Shown here: one piece after another, positions 23,566-31,883 of the stretch
Layout of the letters: every line of letters starts with the position of its first letter
Numbering within the stretch: position 1 is the first letter of the stretch
NCBI GenBank assembly: GCA_947644625.1
Contig: CANRZY010000014.1
Coordinates: 1-33,712, forward strand
From: an uncultured Pseudoflavonifractor sp.
Lineage (GTDB): Bacteria; Bacillota; Clostridia; Oscillospirales; Oscillospiraceae
Reading direction: 5' to 3'
Length of the DNA stretch: 33,712 nucleotides
Translations under genes and position numbers: made by a program
The notes under the pieces: model-generated
Told to the model about the DNA's origin: nothing
Seen by the model: only the letters and a program-made list of their open reading frames with translations
Database searches by the model: none

Positions 23566-24990
23566 TTATTTTCCGCTCAGATATTCGTCAATGGCCTTGG
23601 CCGCTATCTTACCGGCACCCATTGCCGAAATGACAGTGGCTGCCCCGGTGACAGCATCGCCGCCGGCATAAACGCCCTGCTTGGTGGTGGCTCCGGCCTG
23701 TTCTTCCACGATGATACCGCCGTGGCTGTTGACATCCAGCCCCTCGGTGGTGGACTTGATGAGGGGATTGGGGGATGTGCCGATGGACATGATTACCGTG
23801 TCCACCTCCAACTCAAACTCGCTACCGGGAATGGCCACAGGACGGCGGCGGCCCTTCTCATCGGGCTCTCCCAACTCCATCTTGATACACTTCATACCGG
23901 TGACAAAACCGTTTTTGGGATCCCGGCGATCGTCAGGGTTATGATAGCCCAGGATCTCCACCGGGTTATTGAGGAGTTTAAAGTCGATTCCCTCCTCCAT
24001 GGCGTGCTCCACCTCTTCCTTCCGGGCGGGGAGCTCCTCCAGAGAACGGCGGTAAACGATATAGACCTTCTCAGCCCCCAGACGAAGTGCGGTACGGGCC
24101 GCGTCCATAGCCACGTTACCGCCGCCTACAACGGCCACCTTGCCGCCCTTCATAATGGGAGTTACGGGATCCTCCTTGTAGGCCTTCATCAGGTTGGAAC
24201 GGGTGAGGAACTCGTTGGCGGAATAGACCCCCTTCAGGCTCTCGCCGGGGATTCCCATAAAGTTAGGAAGGCCGGCTCCGGAGCCCACAAACACGGCCTC
24301 AAAGCCCTTGTCAAAAAGCTCGTCGATGGTGAGGGTTTTGCCAATGACCACATTGGTCTCCATATCCACACCCATAGCGGTCAGGTTGTCCACTTCCTTC
24401 TGGACGATGGACTTGGGCAGACGGAACTCAGGGATACCGTAGACCAGCACACCGCCGGCGGTATGAAGAGCCTCGTAGACAGTGACTTCATAGCCCTTCT
24501 TGGCAAGATCGCCGGCGCAGGTAAGACCACTGGGGCCAGAACCCACAATAGCCACCTTATGGCCGTTGGAGGTCACTTTTTCAGGAAGCTTCTCGGCGTG
24601 GGCGTTGTGCCAGTCAGCCACGAACCGCTCCAGACGGCCGATTCCCACAGGTTCCCCCTTGATTCCCCGAACGCACTTGCTTTCGCACTGAGTCTCCTGA
24701 GGGCAGACACGGCCGCAGACGGCAGGAAGAGAGGAAGACTGCTGGATCACCTGATAGGCGCCCTCAAAATCCCCCTCCTTGATCTTGGAAATAAACTCAG
24801 GGATATGGATGTTTACCGGGCAGCCAGACACGCAGGGATAGTTCTTGCAGTTCAGACACCGAAGAGCCTCCTGAATGGCAGTCTCCTCGGAATAGCCCAA
24901 GGCCACTTCGCTAAAATTATGAGCCCGGACCTCAGGGGCCTGGGTGGGCATTTCATGCTTTTTCGGATCCATATTGGGAAGATTAGCCAT
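23566..24990 (-). CDS. nfnB: NfnB: large subunit of NADH-dependent ferredoxin:NADP+ oxidoreductase
   Basis: A 474-residue flavoprotein resembling the glutamate synthase small subunit. Two cysteine sets (C45, C48, C53, C57 and C92, C96, C102, C106) should bind two [4Fe-4S] clusters. An FAD motif GSGPSG lies at about 150-155, a second nucleotide motif VVGGGNVAMD near 290, and a C-terminal GGDAVTGAATVISAMGAG block. Databases often call such proteins GltA/GltD, but no glutamate synthase large subunit is here, and its partner is an NfnA-type protein. NfnAB couples ferredoxin and NADH oxidation to NADP+ reduction by electron bifurcation in anaerobes. The start is the ATG at 24990 (ggagg, 9 nt). It overlaps nfnA by 8 nt. 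Confidence 0.9.
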   Translation of the reverse strand: MANLPNMDPKKHEMPTQAPEVRAHNFSEVALGYSEETAIQEALRCLNCKNYPCVSGCPVNIHIPEFISKIKEGDFEGAYQVIQQSSSLPAVCGRVCPQETQCESKCVRGIKGEPVGIGRLERFVADWHNAHAEKLPEKVTSNGHKVAIVGSGPSGLTCAGDLAKKGYEVTVYEALHTAGGVLVYGIPEFRLPKSIVQKEVDNLTAMGVDMETNVVIGKTLTIDELFDKGFEAVFVGSGAGLPNFMGIPGESLKGVYSANEFLTRSNLMKAYKEDPVTPIMKGGKVAVVGGGNVAMDAARTALRLGAEKVYIVYRRSLEELPARKEEVEHAMEEGIDFKLLNNPVEILGYHNPDDRRDPKNGFVTGMKCIKMELGEPDEKGRRRPVAIPGSEFELEVDTVIMSIGTSPNPLIKSTTEGLDVNSHGGIIVEEQAGATTKQGVYAGGDAVTGAATVISAMGAGKIAAKAIDEYLSGK

Positions 24991-25846
24991 GAAGCTCAGC
25001 CTCCTTCTTGAACAGATTACAGGTCTCCTCATGGGCGTGACGCTCGAAGCCGTAGTACATAGTGCCACGGGACATGGCCTCGTCAAAGTCGATCTCATAT
25101 CCGTTAAAATCGGGGCCGTCCACGCAGGCAAACTTGGTCACCGCCTTGCCGTCCTGGTGGAGGGTGAGGCGGCAGCCGCCGCACATGCCGGTACCGTCGA
25201 TCATAATGGGATTCATAGAGGCCATACAGGGGATCCCGGTGGGCCGGGTGGCCTCTACCACAAATTTCATCATAATGAGGGGCCCAATGGTAATGACCTC
25301 GTCAAAGGTCTCCCCGGCGGCAAACATTTCATTGAGAGGAACGCACACATTGCCATGGCGGCCATAGGAGCCATCGTCGGTCATCACATAAAGGGTATCT
25401 GAAGCAGCCTTGAATTCCTCTTCCAGGATCAGCAGATCCTTGGACCGGAACCCGATGATAGAGGTCACCTCACAGCCCTGCTCATGGAGCTTCTGAGCGA
25501 CAGGAAGAGCAATGGCGCAGCCAACGCCGCCGCCAACCACACAGACCTTCTTCAGGCCCTCCGTGTGAGTGGGCATACCCAAGGGGCCTACAAAGTCGTG
25601 GATGTACTCCCCTTCCTTCAGGTGATTGAGTTTCTCAGTGGTAGCTCCTACGATCTGGAAGATGATGGTGACCGTTCCCTTCGTCCGGTCATAGCCGGCT
25701 ACGGTCAGGGGGATCCGCTCTCCCTCCTCGTCTACCCGGAGGATGATGAATTGCCCCGCCTGCGCCTTGGCGGCCACCAGGGGGGCTTCCACCTCCATCA
25801 GGGTCACGGTGGGATTCAGTTCCTTTTTCCGTACGATCTTGACCAT
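24983..25846 (-). CDS. nfnA: NfnA: small subunit of NADH-dependent ferredoxin:NADP+ oxidoreductase
   Basis: A 287-residue ferredoxin-NADP reductase-like protein. It has an N-terminal FAD barrel (about 1-95, with GQFIILRV and RIPLTVAG), an NAD-binding domain with VVGGGVGCAIALP (103-115) and a C-terminal [2Fe-2S] site DGTGMCGGC...C (C222, C225 and C241; D217 is the likely fourth ligand, as known for Thermotoga NfnA). Closely related chains occur in sulfide dehydrogenase SudB and dihydroorotate dehydrogenase PyrK, but the overlap with nfnB decides for Nfn. The ATG at 25846 is preferred over a GTG three codons upstream. The promoter is at 25903-25931. Confidence 0.9.
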   Translation of the reverse strand: MVKIVRKKELNPTVTLMEVEAPLVAAKAQAGQFIILRVDEEGERIPLTVAGYDRTKGTVTIIFQIVGATTEKLNHLKEGEYIHDFVGPLGMPTHTEGLKKVCVVGGGVGCAIALPVAQKLHEQGCEVTSIIGFRSKDLLILEEEFKAASDTLYVMTDDGSYGRHGNVCVPLNEMFAAGETFDEVITIGPLIMMKFVVEATRPTGIPCMASMNPIMIDGTGMCGGCRLTLHQDGKAVTKFACVDGPDFNGYEIDFDEAMSRGTMYYGFERHAHEETCNLFKKEAELHG

Positions 25847-25902
25847 GAATACCACTTCTCTTTCCTTCTCAATTTATTTGGATCACTGACTACATCGTTA
25901 AA

Positions 25903-25931
25903 ATTCTATCATTTTCGTCCCAAGGTGTCAA
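25903..25931 (-). promoter_or_regulatory. nfnAB promoter
   Basis: Minus-strand TTGACA (25926-25931), 17 nt, TAGAAT (25903-25908), about 57 bases before the nfnA ATG. Confidence 0.82.
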
Positions 25932-25950
25932 GGTCTTTACAGTGTTTTCT

Positions 25951-25985
25951 AGAAAGAGGAAGGGAGGCCGGGTATGGCCCCCCTT
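25951..25985 (-). terminator. Probable terminator of the Cpr/LanFEG-like operon
   Basis: A 10-bp stem aagggaggcc (25960-25969) / ggccccccctt region (25976-25985) with one mismatched or wobble position, followed on the minus strand by cctctttct. The T-tract is interrupted, so it is weaker than others here. The kinase stop codon lies in the first arm. Confidence 0.5.
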
Positions 25986-26877
25986 ACACCTTCCAATATA
26001 GTATAACGGAAAAATTACCCTCTGTCAACTCTGCCCCAACGGTTCCCAGCATTTGTTCCGTCAAGGTTTTCACAATAGCGAGCCCCAATCCGGTATTTCT
26101 CCCAGAGCGGGTCTTATCTGAGGTATAGAAGCGGTCAAACACATGAGGAAGCTCGTCCTGGCCCAATTTCGCGCCAGCGTTGGTAAACCGGGTAACTACC
26201 CGTTCCCCCTCTTTTCCTGCGGAGATGGTCAGCATCCCCTCCCCGTGTTCCAGGGCGTTATGGATCAGGTTGGAATAAACCCGTGTCATGGCAGCTTTAT
26301 CGCCCCATACCAAAGGCAGCTCCTCCGGTAGATCCACCTTTACGGTAAAATGGCTTTCCAGTTCGTCATAGAAAGCGGCCAGCAAGGCACCGATGATTTC
26401 CCGCAGGTCTACCCGCTCCCTCATAATAGGATATTCTCCCGCATCCAGTCGGCTCAGGTCGTAAAAGCTGGTAATAAGTCCCTGGAGGACCTTAGCCCGA
26501 CTGAAAATAACGGCCAAATACTCCTCCCTCTGCATTGTAGAAATCTCAGGCCCCTCTATCAGTTGAAGATATCCCAAAATAGAAGTCAAAGGAGTGCGAA
26601 GGTCATGGGACACATTGGCGATCTGACGGCGTAGGGCCTGCTCACGGCGGCGGAAATCGGCTCGCTCCTCCTCCCCGTCCTGCAAAAGTCCGTTGATCTC
26701 AGACAGCAACGCTTCTGAGCTCCGGTGGGGAGCAGCCAGGTGAAGGGGGACAGCGCTTTTTTCCTGCCGGCGCCGCTTCAGCTCTTCGGCGCCCGCCTTC
26801 AGGTTGCGCTCCAAAGAATAGAGCCGCAGAGCCAGAAGCAGGCAAAGCAGCCCCATCCCCCCCGCCAGATAGTCCAT
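25984..26877 (-). CDS. Sensor histidine kinase of a peptide-immunity module
   Basis: A 297-residue kinase with a single N-terminal membrane helix (about 4-19) and almost no extracellular part. A coiled, charged linker follows, then the HisKA domain with H91 in VSHDLRTPLTS and an ATPase domain with N207 in SNLIHNALEH and GLGLAIVK near the end. With no sensor domain of its own, it probably reads the state of the adjacent ABC transporter or a membrane-bound ligand, as argued for BceS-type kinases. It is the last gene of the unit: response regulator, ATPase, permease, permease, kinase. The start is the ATG at 26877 (aggagg, 6 nt) rather than an ATG five codons earlier that overlaps that site. Confidence 0.9.
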   Translation of the reverse strand: MDYLAGGMGLLCLLLALRLYSLERNLKAGAEELKRRRQEKSAVPLHLAAPHRSSEALLSEINGLLQDGEEERADFRRREQALRRQIANVSHDLRTPLTSILGYLQLIEGPEISTMQREEYLAVIFSRAKVLQGLITSFYDLSRLDAGEYPIMRERVDLREIIGALLAAFYDELESHFTVKVDLPEELPLVWGDKAAMTRVYSNLIHNALEHGEGMLTISAGKEGERVVTRFTNAGAKLGQDELPHVFDRFYTSDKTRSGRNTGLGLAIVKTLTEQMLGTVGAELTEGNFSVILYWKV

Positions 26878-26895
26878 AATTTCCCTCCTCATTTT

Positions 26896-27660
26896 CTAAT
26901 TGATCTCTCTCCGGGAAAAGACCGCCAACCCAATCAATGTGGTGGCTAAGACCCAACCCGCTCCTACCAGCCAGCTATAAGTCATGCCACAAAAAGCGCT
27001 CCAGTTCAGATCCGTCGTAACATAAATGGCCCGATAGGGAGCGACAAAAAACCATCGATTCATAAAATTCAAAAAAAGGGAGGTTGTAGGTTCCTCCAAG
27101 CCGCCCACCAGTGCGATGGGCGTTCCAAAAAGCAAAAACAGATAGTTGATCGCTACGGCGCCTGCGCTACTCCGCATCACTGCCTGAAGAAGAAAAGCCA
27201 GGGACAGGCTGGCCAACCACAGGGGTATAACCAAAAGCGTCCCACTTACACACAGTTCAATACACAGCGTTGCGTTCTCTTCCGCCAGTCCCCCCATCAG
27301 AATACACAACAGCAGATAAAAGGCCAATACCAGAAGGGCCGCGCCTGTTCCCGCCAGAGCGCCAAAGGCTAGCTTTCCCAGATAGATCCGGCGTCTTGGG
27401 ATCCCAAAAACCACCTCATTCTTCATTGTCCCCCGACCATACTGGTCATCAAAGGCTCGGACCGCAAAGATAGGGGCCAGGAAAAAGCCCAGAACCAAAG
27501 TTACGATATAACCGCCCGCATATGCCTCAAAGGTGGGTGCCTGGACCCAAAAGGCGGGGACAAAAAGCAGGGTGACCAGGACCAGCAGAACCCCAAAGGA
27601 AAGAAATATTCCCTTGGTATGGCGGAGCTTATACCACTCTGCGGAAATATAATTGAGCAT
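26896..27660 (-). CDS. ABC-2 permease, second subunit (LanG/CprC-like)
   Basis: A 254-residue permease with six predicted membrane helices. It starts MLNYISAEWYKLRHTKG, the usual opening of lantibiotic-immunity EG subunits, and contains FDDQYGRGTMKNEVVFGIPRRRIYLGKL, the cytoplasmic coupling segment shared with its partner. It lies one base after the first permease's stop codon, with its ribosome binding site inside that gene. With the ATPase it should form a transporter that expels or removes membrane-active peptides. The exact substrate is unknown. Confidence 0.85.
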   Translation of the reverse strand: MLNYISAEWYKLRHTKGIFLSFGVLLVLVTLLFVPAFWVQAPTFEAYAGGYIVTLVLGFFLAPIFAVRAFDDQYGRGTMKNEVVFGIPRRRIYLGKLAFGALAGTGAALLVLAFYLLLCILMGGLAEENATLCIELCVSGTLLVIPLWLASLSLAFLLQAVMRSSAGAVAINYLFLLFGTPIALVGGLEEPTTSLFLNFMNRWFFVAPYRAIYVTTDLNWSAFCGMTYSWLVGAGWVLATTLIGLAVFSRREIN

Positions 27661-27661
27661 T

Positions 27662-28450
27662 TTAGCTGATCTCCTTTTTTCGGAAACAGGCCAGCCCTAC
27701 CAAGGTGGAGACGCCCAGCCACGCCGATCCAAGAGCCCAGGCATAGCCCATCACCTCCTCCGGTCCACGCTTCCCCAGCAGAGAAAAGGGTGTGTTCAGA
27801 GAGATGGCCCGCACAAGGTTTGCCGCCGACTCCAGTGAGGGCATAAACGCGGTCAGCAGATCCATAAATCCGCTTCCCAAAAATCCGACGATCATAACAT
27901 AAGTGATGGTAGCTGCGGTGTTTTTCATCACAAATTGCAGCAGTATGAACAACCCCAGACCGCCAAGCCACAAGGGGATCGCCGTCAGCAGCCAAAGTCC
28001 GAAGGCTCGCAGGCTCTCCACTATTTCCTCCCCTGCGGGGAACAGGATACAGGATAGGAGCAGATACCCCCCCAACAGTACCGCGCACAATGCGATCGCC
28101 ACCAGGGCAGCGGAAACCAGCTTTCCCAAATAGATCCGAATCCGGGGCAGGCCGTAGGAGACCTCATTTTTCAGGGTATTATGCTTATATTGATCGGAAA
28201 ATACAATATCCGCCGCGATCATCAAAAAATAGAGGCCGGTGGACAGGGACATTGCCAGGATCCCCAACAGCTCTGAAACCGAGACTCGCTGGATCACGAT
28301 CATTCCCTCCGCCGTCTGGGACTGACGGAGGCCCTCCACCCGCAGAAGCAACATAAAGGCTGCCACCAAGCCCAGAATGACAGTCAAAAAAAGATACATA
28401 TACTTTCGATGAAACGCCTTGTAACATTCAGCGTTGATATAATTAACCAT
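27662..28450 (-). CDS. ABC-2 permease, first subunit (LanE/CprB-like)
   Basis: A 262-residue permease with six predicted helices. It starts MVNYINAECYKAFHRKYMY and contains FSDQYKHNTLKNEVSYGLPRIRIYLGKL, parallel to the same segment in the second permease, which suggests an old duplication. The ATG at 28450 overlaps the ATPase stop codon by 8 nt, with gggggtg 6 nt upstream; the longer frame's GTG sits on that site. It forms the membrane part of the LanFEG/Cpr-type exporter with its neighbour. Confidence 0.85.
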   Translation of the reverse strand: MVNYINAECYKAFHRKYMYLFLTVILGLVAAFMLLLRVEGLRQSQTAEGMIVIQRVSVSELLGILAMSLSTGLYFLMIAADIVFSDQYKHNTLKNEVSYGLPRIRIYLGKLVSAALVAIALCAVLLGGYLLLSCILFPAGEEIVESLRAFGLWLLTAIPLWLGGLGLFILLQFVMKNTAATITYVMIVGFLGSGFMDLLTAFMPSLESAANLVRAISLNTPFSLLGKRGPEEVMGYAWALGSAWLGVSTLVGLACFRKKEIS

Positions 28451-29366
28451 GACGGACACCCCCCATCAGGTTCAGGAAGTAGTCCTCCAGATTGGCTCCC
28501 CGGTGCTCCATCCCGGACAAAGAGATCCCCTGCTTTACCAGGAGCCGGGTCACCTTCTCGGGGACATCCAGACCATCATAGAGCCGGATGATCCCGCCAG
28601 GAAGCACCTCGAAATCCCGACAGCCCATCTGCCGTTCCAGAATAGCGGCAGCCCGGGGAGCGTCGTCCACCCTTAACTCCAGGCAGTCCCGGCACTTCTC
28701 CGCCAGCTTTCCGGCAGAGACCTGCTCCAACATCCGTCCCTGGTCGATAAATCCGTAGCATGTAGCCAGGTTCTGAAGTTCAGAAAGGATGTGGCTGGAG
28801 ATGAGGATGGTGATCTGATACTGCCGGTTCAGCTCTAGCAGCAAGTTTCGGAAATCCACGATCCCCTCCGGGTCCAGGCCGTTAATGGGTTCGTCCAGAA
28901 GCAGCAGGTCAGGCCGATTCATCAGGGCCAGGGCCAGACCCAGCCGTTGCTTCATGCCAAGAGAAAAGGCCTTGAACTTCTTCTTTCCGGTATCGTCCAG
29001 TCCTACCTGACGAAGAGCGTCCTCCACCACATGGGAGCCCGCCACTCCCCGCTGCCGACGGTAATATTCCAGATTTTCCTTGGCGGTAAGATAGGGATAA
29101 AAACTTGGGATCTCTACCATGGCCCCGGTCCGGGAACGAGCCTTTTGCAGCTCTCTCTCCCCCGTTGCGCCAAAAAGCTCCAACTCTCCGGCAGTAGGTA
29201 CCGTCTGGGCTGCCGCCATACGGATGATGGTGGTCTTCCCCGCCCCGTTTCGGCCTACCAGACCATAGATCTCTCCCTTGGGAATGGTAATGTCCACGTG
29301 GTCCACTGCCAGATGGTTTCCATAGCGCTTGGTCAGGCCACGGGTCACCAGTGCATTGTCTGTCAT
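28443..29366 (-). CDS. ABC transporter ATPase (LanF/BcrA/CprA-like)
   Basis: A 307-residue ATPase. Walker A is at 38-46 (GRNGAGKTT), the signature region FSLGMKQR at 134-141, Walker B LLLLDEP at 154-160, then NGLDPEG and the switch histidine in SSHILSEL. The Q-loop position holds glutamate (E85, in AMVEIPSFYPYLT), the so-called E-loop reported for lantibiotic-immunity ATPases, which supports the LanF assignment. A ~90-residue C-terminal extension follows the ATPase core, as in BcrA relatives. The start is the ATG at 29366 (gagagg, 9 nt). It is first in the ATPase-permease-permease-kinase unit and is preceded by a candidate regulator site. Confidence 0.92.
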   Translation of the reverse strand: MTDNALVTRGLTKRYGNHLAVDHVDITIPKGEIYGLVGRNGAGKTTIIRMAAAQTVPTAGELELFGATGERELQKARSRTGAMVEIPSFYPYLTAKENLEYYRRQRGVAGSHVVEDALRQVGLDDTGKKKFKAFSLGMKQRLGLALALMNRPDLLLLDEPINGLDPEGIVDFRNLLLELNRQYQITILISSHILSELQNLATCYGFIDQGRMLEQVSAGKLAEKCRDCLELRVDDAPRAAAILERQMGCRDFEVLPGGIIRLYDGLDVPEKVTRLLVKQGISLSGMEHRGANLEDYFLNLMGGVRHG

Positions 29367-29399
29367 TTCGCATGACCTCTCTTTCCTGAGTGTGGTCTC

Positions 29400-29454
29400 A
29401 GTATAGCGAAAAGTCAACAAGAGAACTTGAAGGGATAATAAAGAAAGAATAAAG
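29400..29454 (-). promoter_or_regulatory. Candidate promoter and response-regulator site of the ABC operon
   Basis: Minus-strand direct repeat CTTTATT-N4-CTTTATT (29448-29454 and 29437-29443; 11-base period) lies just upstream of a promoter with TATACT (29400-29405) but a non-consensus -35 (AAGTTC, 29423-29428). OmpR-family regulators bind such tandem half-sites and activate promoters with poor -35 boxes, so this is a reasonable operator for the adjacent regulator. Confidence 0.4.
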
Positions 29455-29487
29455 TTTGGCTTTCCACCGTTTGGGGCGGAGCGTTTC

Positions 29488-30174
29488 CTATTCTCCGACC
29501 TCAACCATCTTGAAGCCGATCCCCCAGACCGTCTTGATATATTCCGTCTCTCCCAGCTTTGCACGGAGGTTGGATACGTGAACGTTCACTGTATTATCAT
29601 CGCCCATGTACTCCTCCCCCCAGACCTGCCGGTAGATCTGTTCCCGGGTGTAGACCTTCCTTGGGTGGCTCATCAGAAGGGCCAGGATCTCAAATTCCCG
29701 GGCCGTCAAAGAAACCTTCTGTCCGGCCGCCGTCACCATCACGCTCTCCCGGTCTAGGGTCAGGTCCCCCCAGGTCAGGATCCCCCCTGTCTCTCCGCCG
29801 GAAAACTTTTTGTACCGGCGAAGCTGGGCCTCGATCCGGGCCAGGACCTCTGCGTTATCAAAGGGCTTTGGAATAAAATCATCGGCCCCCAGTTTGAGAA
29901 CGTTCACCCGGTCCTCCAATCCCGCCTTGGCGGAGAGCACGATCACAGGCATGGTCTTTCCTTTTCGCAGCCGGGCAATAAACTCCTCTCCGGTCAGGCC
30001 GGGAAGCATGAGATCCAAGAGGATCAGATCATAGGAATATTGCTCAGAAAGCAGAGCGGCCTCCGTACCGGAAAAGGCGGGGCGGCAGTCATATCCCGCA
30101 TCGGAGACAATGCGGCAAAGCAGCTTATTAATGTCAGGATCGTCCTCAACCACCAGAATGTGAAAGGCGTCCAT
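29488..30174 (-). CDS. OmpR-family response regulator of the peptide-immunity module
   Basis: A 228-residue regulator. The receiver domain (1-120) has the acidic pair E10-D11 and phospho-acceptor D54 in LLDLMLPG. The winged-helix DNA-binding domain (about 133-226) contains LTAREFEILALLM and DDNTVNVHVSNLRAKLG. It belongs to the group including CprR, SpaR and BceR, which control immunity transporters. I prefer the second ATG (30174, ggag 8 nt upstream); the ATG two codons earlier is only 2 nt from it. It is upstream of and separate from the ABC operon by 121 bases that hold the candidate operator. Confidence 0.93.
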   Translation of the reverse strand: MDAFHILVVEDDPDINKLLCRIVSDAGYDCRPAFSGTEAALLSEQYSYDLILLDLMLPGLTGEEFIARLRKGKTMPVIVLSAKAGLEDRVNVLKLGADDFIPKPFDNAEVLARIEAQLRRYKKFSGGETGGILTWGDLTLDRESVMVTAAGQKVSLTAREFEILALLMSHPRKVYTREQIYRQVWGEEYMGDDNTVNVHVSNLRAKLGETEYIKTVWGIGFKMVEVGE

Positions 30175-30211
30175 GGTCATTTCTCCTTTTTCGGTCAGAT
30201 TTTGTATTCCA

Positions 30212-30217
30212 ATTATA
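30212..30217 (-). promoter_or_regulatory. Possible -10 box for the response-regulator gene
   Basis: Minus-strand TATAAT about 38 bases before the ATG. No recognisable -35 lies 16-18 nt upstream (GGAGTT at 17), so it may need an activator or may not be used. Confidence 0.35.
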
Positions 30218-30259
30218 CCGCAGAAAAGGCCCCAAACTCCTTAATTTTTTGTGAGTTTT

Positions 30260-31882
30260 TTATTTCACCCGAAGCCGCTTTACCAAAGCTTCATCCGGCT
30301 TGGCCATCAAGGTCCGATAGGTGGTATAGACTACCATACCCGGTTTTGCTCTCCCAGGTTTTTTAACAAATTTCACCGGAGTATAATCCACCGGAAGCTT
30401 TCCCGCCTCCCGCCCCTGGGAAAACCAGGCAGCCAAAGCCGCGGCCTGCTCTACGCTTTTCTCGTCCGGCTCCTCTCCCCCGGTCCAAAGGATCACGTGA
30501 GAACCGTGGATCTTCTGGGTGTGAAACCACCAATCCCCCTTTCCCGCCTGTTTGGTGGTAAGGAGGTCGTTTTGGCTGTTGTTCTTACCAACAGATACCC
30601 GCAGACCGGCGTCGGTGCGAAACTCCATAGGCTTACCGGAGACCCGCTTGGCGCTCTTTTGCGCCTTCCCCCGATACTTCAGGTAACCGGTATCTATCAG
30701 CTCCTGCCGGATCTCTTGGATATCCCGCTCTCCTTCGACCAGGGACAGGGCCTCCATCACGCTGTCCAGATAGGAAAGGTCCCCCTCGCCCTTCTCTATT
30801 TGTAAGGTCAAGGCGCTTTCTGCGTTCTTGGCTTTGTTGTATTCCTTATAATATTTAGCGGCATTCTGCTGCGGCGTTAAGAGTGGATCGAGCCGGATCT
30901 CCAGCTCCGTGCCCTTTGGATCATAGTAGTTTTGAAGCCGGACGGTAGAGCGGCCTTTCTCCAGTACATGAAGATTACTGGTAAGAATATCCCCCATCTG
31001 ACGCAGTCGCTCCCGCTCTTTGGTAGCCAACAGCTCCTGCCGCTGGTTCTCCAGCTTTCGGGCTGTCCTGTCCCGGGCGTTTTTCACAGCCCGCAGAAGG
31101 TCCTCGCCCCTCTGTTTGGTCCGTTCCTGCCTTTCCCGGACCTCATAAAAGTCATCCAACAGCTCCCCAAAGGAGGGATATTCCCGCAGCTCCACAGCCG
31201 GTCCGTATTGGAGAATAGGAAGAAAGGAGATATCCTTGGCTTTTCCCTCCTGTATCAGCATTGTTGGCGTGGAGGGATATTCCTTTACAGTGCTCCATAG
31301 CTGCTGGATCCGGGGCGCAAGATCCCCCTCCTCTCCCCCAAACCGAAGTTCTCTCTCCAGGAGGGGCGGTATTCCGAAGCGTGGCTCCGGTAGCCGGTAA
31401 AAAAGGCCGGGAAGGATCTGCCGGGCTCCGGTGGTGATGTCTCCCTCCACCCGGCGGATACATGCAACGATCCGTCCCTCTCCATCCAGCAGGATCAGAT
31501 TGGCATGGCGGCCCATGGCCTCCAGGACCAGGGTCCGGGAAACCTTGTCCCCCAATTCGTCGGTGGCCTCCAGCCGGAGGGACACCACCCGTTCCATATA
31601 GGGCTGCTCCAGACCCAGAATGCGGGCGCCGGTAAGATGCTTGCGCAGAAGCATACAGAACATGGGGGGCTTGTCAGGGTTTTCCCGTTCCAGGGTCGTC
31701 AAATGGATCCTGGGATGGCTGGGATCGGCGGAAAGGAGGACCTTCACATTTCCCTGGTTTCCCCGCACTCCCAGAACAATATCCCAGGAGCCGGGCTGAT
31801 GGATCTTATCGATCCTCCCGCCTTCAATGGAGGCGTTCAATTCTCTCAGTACAGCAGCCAGGCACAGTGCGTCAAGGGCCAT
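30260..31882 (-). CDS. rqcH: RqcH/NEMF-family ribosome quality control protein
   Basis: A 540-residue protein of the NFACT family: NFACT-N domain (1-~180, starting MALDALCLAAVLRELN, with KIHQPG, PPMFCMLLRKHL and LEAMGRHANLIL), HhH-like and coiled-coil region (~245-400) and C-terminal NFACT-R/DUF814 domain with NDLLTTKQAGKGDWWFHTQKIHGSHV. RqcH binds obstructed 50S subunits and recruits tRNA-Ala to add C-terminal alanine tails that mark stalled peptides for degradation. The conserved Asp-Arg pair at 97-98 of the B. subtilis protein is Glu-Arg here (E97-R98). It starts one base after the mrnC stop codon, with ggaggga as ribosome binding site. Older annotation calls the family fibronectin-binding. 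Confidence 0.95.
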   Translation of the reverse strand: MALDALCLAAVLRELNASIEGGRIDKIHQPGSWDIVLGVRGNQGNVKVLLSADPSHPRIHLTTLERENPDKPPMFCMLLRKHLTGARILGLEQPYMERVVSLRLEATDELGDKVSRTLVLEAMGRHANLILLDGEGRIVACIRRVEGDITTGARQILPGLFYRLPEPRFGIPPLLERELRFGGEEGDLAPRIQQLWSTVKEYPSTPTMLIQEGKAKDISFLPILQYGPAVELREYPSFGELLDDFYEVRERQERTKQRGEDLLRAVKNARDRTARKLENQRQELLATKERERLRQMGDILTSNLHVLEKGRSTVRLQNYYDPKGTELEIRLDPLLTPQQNAAKYYKEYNKAKNAESALTLQIEKGEGDLSYLDSVMEALSLVEGERDIQEIRQELIDTGYLKYRGKAQKSAKRVSGKPMEFRTDAGLRVSVGKNNSQNDLLTTKQAGKGDWWFHTQKIHGSHVILWTGGEEPDEKSVEQAAALAAWFSQGREAGKLPVDYTPVKFVKKPGRAKPGMVVYTTYRTLMAKPDEALVKRLRVK

Positions 31883-31883
31883 G

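Noticed and set aside
23527-25011. 494-codon open frame on the + strand opposite nfnB
   Set aside because: It begins inside the terminator, has no ribosome binding site and lies entirely antisense to a gene with clear cluster motifs.
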